A stretch of DNA of 45,940 bases, from assembly GCA_900555045.1 (NCBI GenBank), contig USJW01000025.1, forward strand, positions 1-45,940, in the 5' to 3' direction. The notes beneath the pieces are model-generated. The model searched no databases. It worked only from the letters and a program-made list of their open reading frames with translations, and was not told the DNA's origin. Origin of the DNA: an uncultured Clostridium sp. (lineage in GTDB: Bacteria > Bacillota > Clostridia > Lachnospirales > Lachnospiraceae). A program made the translations under genes and the position numbers. Shown here piece after piece: positions 43,581 through 45,940 of this stretch (position 1 is the stretch's first letter; each line of letters begins with the position of its first letter).

Positions 43581-44243
43581 TCATCCGAGCAGCTTAAATG
43601 TGTTCATGTGATAGTCGATCAGCCCGTCCCGCTTCATATTCGACAATTCCCTGGAGAGCGCGCTGCGCTCAACGTTGAGATACTCCGCCATCCCGTTTCG
43701 GTTGAGCGGAATCTGAAATGCGGAGCGCTCCCGGCCGCGCGAGGCCTGCAACAGGTAGGTCAGAATCTTCTCCCGGACTGTGGGCTTCAGGAGGCAGTTA
43801 ATACGCTCGTGCAGAACTAGCCCCTTCTCGGCCACAATGGAGATGTAATTTCTCAGCAGCCGCTCATGCCTCGGGCAGGCCTTTGGACAATGGGCCAGAA
43901 TGCGGTCGTAGGGGAACAGGAGCACGGAGACGTCGTCCTGCGCCTCGACGGACACCGGGCTTTCCCTCTCCGGCTGCGCCGCCAACAGCACGCCGATCTC
44001 ACTGCCTTTTTCCAGCAGGGTCAGGATGATCAACCGGTCCGACAGGTCCCATTTTATGGAGCGGGCATGCCCGGACAGGAGAACGCCGAACGTTCCCACG
44101 CGGCTGCCCTCCTCTATGATCATTTCCCCCTCGGCATATTGGACGTATCTTGCGCGCAGGCAGCCGAGAAGCCCTGCGATTTCCTGCGGCTCAATGCCGG
44201 AGAACAATTTCATTTGCGCTAAATCTTCAAGATAGTCATTCAC
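43581..44243 (-). CDS. Crp/Fnr-family transcriptional regulator (divergent to the ECF-S/permease genes)
   Basis: 220 aa. An N-terminal cyclic-nucleotide-binding-type roll (about 12-120) leads to a C-terminal helix-turn-helix NRNGMAEYLNVERSALSREL. Three cysteines are scattered (about 28, 119, 123), without the ordered Fnr cluster. The start is GTG 44243, 6 nt after GAGGG. A palindrome TTGTTGC-N4-GCAACAA lies upstream at -41.5 relative to the divergent promoter, so it is the likely activator of the transporter genes and may regulate itself. Confidence 0.88.
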   Translation of the reverse strand: MNDYLEDLAQMKLFSGIEPQEIAGLLGCLRARYVQYAEGEMIIEEGSRVGTFGVLLSGHARSIKWDLSDRLIILTLLEKGSEIGVLLAAQPERESPVSVEAQDDVSVLLFPYDRILAHCPKACPRHERLLRNYISIVAEKGLVLHERINCLLKPTVREKILTYLLQASRGRERSAFQIPLNRNGMAEYLNVERSALSRELSNMKRDGLIDYHMNTFKLLG

Positions 44244-44269
44244 TGGTTTCCCTCACGATCCCTGTTCAT

Positions 44270-44313
44270 TTGTTGCGTGCGCAACAAGAGATTTAGATAA
44301 ATTATAGTATAGT
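44270..44313 (+). promoter_or_regulatory. Crp/Fnr box and promoter of the ECF-S/split-permease operon
   Basis: TTGTTGC-GTGC-GCAACAA (44270-44287, centre 44278.5) precedes TATAGT (44308-44313; an alternative copy is at 44303) with no good -35. The start near 44320 puts the centre at -41.5, the class II position. The box-centre-to--10 distance (29.5 bp) equals that of the sulfatase 1 promoter, but the half-site sequence differs, which fits two different Crp/Fnr proteins. Confidence 0.78.
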
Positions 44314-44345
44314 GAGTACATAAAAACAAGGATAAGGTGAGAAAC

Positions 44346-44909
44346 ATGGAACACAGACGAAGAACACTCTGGATCACGCGCACGGCGCTTCTGACTGCGC
44401 TGCTGATCGTACTGCAGGCGGCGACAATGCCCTTGGGCAATTCCCTGGTAACCGGATCGATCGTAAACATGCTGCTGGTGGTCTCGGTGATGATCTGCGG
44501 CCTTTCATCCGGGCTCTGCGTCGCGGCGATTTCCCCGGTCATTGCAAAGCTTTTCGGAATCGGGCCGCTCTGGAGCCTGATCCCGTTTATCGCGGCGGGA
44601 AATGTAGTGCTTGTGGTGCTCTGGCATGTGATCGGCAACCGGGGCATGGGCGGGAAAAAGCACACCGCCCGCTTGGCCGCGCTGGTCACCGCCGCCGTGG
44701 CTAAATTTTTGGTATTGTATGTGGGAATCGTACAAATTGCCGTGCCTGTGTTCTTGAACCTGCCAGAACGGCAGGCGGCGGTCATCTCAGCGATGTTCTC
44801 CGTGCCGCAGCTCGTCACGGCGCTGGTTGGCGGGGCGTTCGCGCTCGCGCTGATTCCACGGCTTAAGAGAGCGGCGGGGGAGGAGGGATCTCATGGACGC
44901 CTTTTTTAG
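44346..44909 (+). CDS. ECF-transporter S-component-like membrane protein
   Basis: 187 aa with about five to six transmembrane helices. The opening TRTALLTALLIVLQAATMPL followed by GSIVNMLLVVSVMICGLSSG resembles the substrate-specific S subunits of energy-coupling-factor importers. No A or T subunit is encoded beside it, which is common for group II ECF systems. The start is ATG 44346 after AAGGTGAG; GTG 44337 lies in that site. It overlaps the next gene by 17 bp. The substrate is unknown, and a non-ECF role in the same fold is possible. Confidence 0.7.
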   Translation: MEHRRRTLWITRTALLTALLIVLQAATMPLGNSLVTGSIVNMLLVVSVMICGLSSGLCVAAISPVIAKLFGIGPLWSLIPFIAAGNVVLVVLWHVIGNRGMGGKKHTARLAALVTAAVAKFLVLYVGIVQIAVPVFLNLPERQAAVISAMFSVPQLVTALVGGAFALALIPRLKRAAGEEGSHGRLF

Positions 44910-45381
44910 CGTCGCACTCTATGCGGTGACCATGGTTCTGCTGGGCGTCTCCTTTTGCAGGGATCGAAGGAAAACCATGCGGGCGCTCAAAAAGGCCTGG
45001 AACATGTTTATTCATGTTTTGCCCCAGTTTATCGCGATTCTTCTCCTGGTGGGGCTCATGCTCACAGCAGTCATGCCCGAGACGATCCGGCGCGTTATCG
45101 GTGCACAGAGCGGCTTTCCCGGCATGGTTTTTGCGGCGCTTCTCGGGGCGATCGCACTGGTTCCCGTCCTGGTGGCCTTCCCCGTGGCCGCCGGACTGCT
45201 GCAGAGCGGCGCGGGGGCCGCGCAGATTGCGGTTTTCATCTCCACCCTCACCATGGTGGGGATTGTGACCCTGCCCCTTGAAATAAAGTATCTGGGGAGA
45301 AAGGCTGCGGTGCTTCGCAATATGCTCTCGTTTCTGTTTGCCTTTGGCTCGGCTTTCGTGGTCGGGATGGTGATGACATGA
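44893..45381 (+). CDS. Half-size permease A (DUF318/ArsP-like)
   Basis: 162 aa with about five transmembrane helices, related to one half of the predicted permeases that include ArsP. The segment QSGFPGMVFAALLGAIALVP followed by FPVAAGLLQSG parallels QSGKRGVLAALLMGMVTAVP followed by LPVAGVLLKKG in the next gene, so the two are paralogous halves. Start ATG 44893 is inside the ECF-S-like gene. Its stop overlaps the next start as ATGA. The two products probably assemble as a heterodimer. No metal-binding cysteine pair is evident. Confidence 0.78.
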   Translation: MDAFFSVALYAVTMVLLGVSFCRDRRKTMRALKKAWNMFIHVLPQFIAILLLVGLMLTAVMPETIRRVIGAQSGFPGMVFAALLGAIALVPVLVAFPVAAGLLQSGAGAAQIAVFISTLTMVGIVTLPLEIKYLGRKAAVLRNMLSFLFAFGSAFVVGMVMT

Positions 45382-45911
45382 AAGAGCTACTCAGAAGAAA
45401 TTGGCTGCCTACGGCGGTCATCGCCGCTAATTTGATTCTACTGGTTTTCCAGCCGCAGAGAGAATTGACCGCCCTGCGCTTCACCGGCAGAAACGTTCTC
45501 CACTTCCTGTTCATGCTCACTCCGATTTTTGTCTGCATCGGGCTTCTGGACAGTTGGATCGAGCGGGACACCATGGTGAAAATTCTGGGGGAACAGTCCG
45601 GCAAAAGGGGCGTGCTTGCCGCGCTGCTCATGGGAATGGTGACAGCCGTCCCCCTGTACGCGCTGCTGCCGGTGGCCGGTGTCCTGCTCAAAAAGGGGAG
45701 CCGGATCTCAAACGTGCTGCTGTTTCTGTGCGCGAGCGCAAGCATACGAATTCCGCTGCTGCTGTTCGAGGTTTCCTCCCTGGGAGGCCGGTTTACATTT
45801 GTGCGGTTGGGGTTGAATGTGGGAGGGGTGATTGCGATCGCGTTTGGAGTCGAGAGGTTATTGACGGATAAGGATAAGGAGGAAATTTACCGGAGGGGTG
45901 GGGGAGAGTAA
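45378..45911 (+). CDS. Half-size permease B (DUF318/ArsP-like)
   Basis: 177 aa with about five transmembrane helices and a charged C-terminal tail. It is paralogous to the preceding half-permease (shared QSG-x2-G-x-x-A-A-L and P-V-A-G-x-L-L motifs) and translationally coupled to it. Fused permeases of this family are about 300-340 residues, close to the sum of the two. Regulation is expected from the Crp/Fnr box at 44270. The last 29 bases of the window after its stop hold nothing recognizable. Confidence 0.78.
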   Translation: MKELLRRNWLPTAVIAANLILLVFQPQRELTALRFTGRNVLHFLFMLTPIFVCIGLLDSWIERDTMVKILGEQSGKRGVLAALLMGMVTAVPLYALLPVAGVLLKKGSRISNVLLFLCASASIRIPLLLFEVSSLGGRFTFVRLGLNVGGVIAIAFGVERLLTDKDKEEIYRRGGGE

Positions 45912-45940
45912 AAGAATATTGAGAAAATAATCGCACGGCG

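Overview
This is the left end of an assembled contig. Bases 1-73 are an untrimmed Illumina P7/TruSeq-type adapter; bacterial DNA starts at 74. The organism looks like a GC-rich member of the Clostridia, probably gut Lachnospiraceae. The reasons are strong GGAGG ribosome sites, a BceRS-BceAB module, a CD1871A-family CXXC micro-protein, PTS and LplB/LplC-type sugar importers, LacI, AraC and Crp/Fnr regulators, and Gram-positive secreted proteins with repeats. No rRNA, tRNA, insertion sequence, phage gene or CRISPR array was seen. The genus is inference.

Layout. (1) 74-4765: beta-glucoside operon with a truncated BglG/LicT antiterminator, PTS EIIBCA, GH1 6-phospho-beta-glucosidase and a NagB-like protein, ending in a terminator shared with a convergent gene. 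(2) 4860-12917: an EAL phosphodiesterase with degenerate GGDEF, divergent from a Crp/Fnr-type regulator, then two cytoplasmic sulfatases and a GPH-family symporter. Both sulfatase units carry the same 16-bp Crp-like box at about -41.5. A 686-bp gene-free gap between them holds a 239-bp imperfect inverted repeat that looks like a structured RNA. (3) 12976-18196: two overlapping LysR genes, divergent from an SLC13-like permease and a duplicated alpha/beta-hydrolase. (4) 18429-22330: bicupin protein, AraC regulator with a degenerate receiver-like N-terminus, and an MFS transporter. (5) 22521-28942: BceA, BceB, BceR and BceS, followed by a TlpA thioredoxin, a 49-aa CXXC protein and a membrane 4Fe-4S protein. 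bceAB and the redox trio have promoters of identical architecture (TTACA-N4-TGTAA-N6-TGTTAGG, 58 bp to the -10), so the redox genes appear to belong to the BceR regulon. (6) 29031-42702: an alpha-1,6-glucan (dextran) locus with LacI repressor, a YG-repeat glucan-binding-like protein, a 1262-aa protein with six carbohydrate-binding-like modules, GH66 dextranase, AlgQ-like binding protein with an EF-hand, two ABC permeases without an ATPase, and a GH13_31 oligo-1,6-glucosidase. (7) 42765-45911: PhzF and Crp/Fnr genes, divergent from an ECF-S-like protein and a permease split into two paralogous half-proteins.

How it works together. Most of the window is carbohydrate scavenging: aryl or cellobiose-type beta-glucosides through the PTS, sulfated sugars through symporter and sulfatases, and dextran by extracellular cleavage, import and intracellular hydrolysis. 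Each block carries its own regulator, and four regulatory layouts can be read directly: two Crp-like class II sites, twin BceR boxes, and a LacI operator pair around a promoter. The most novel-looking parts are the BceR-controlled thiol/Fe-S relay, the Crp-type sulfatase regulon, the dextran surface apparatus, the intergenic RNA-like hairpin, and the split permease with its Crp box.
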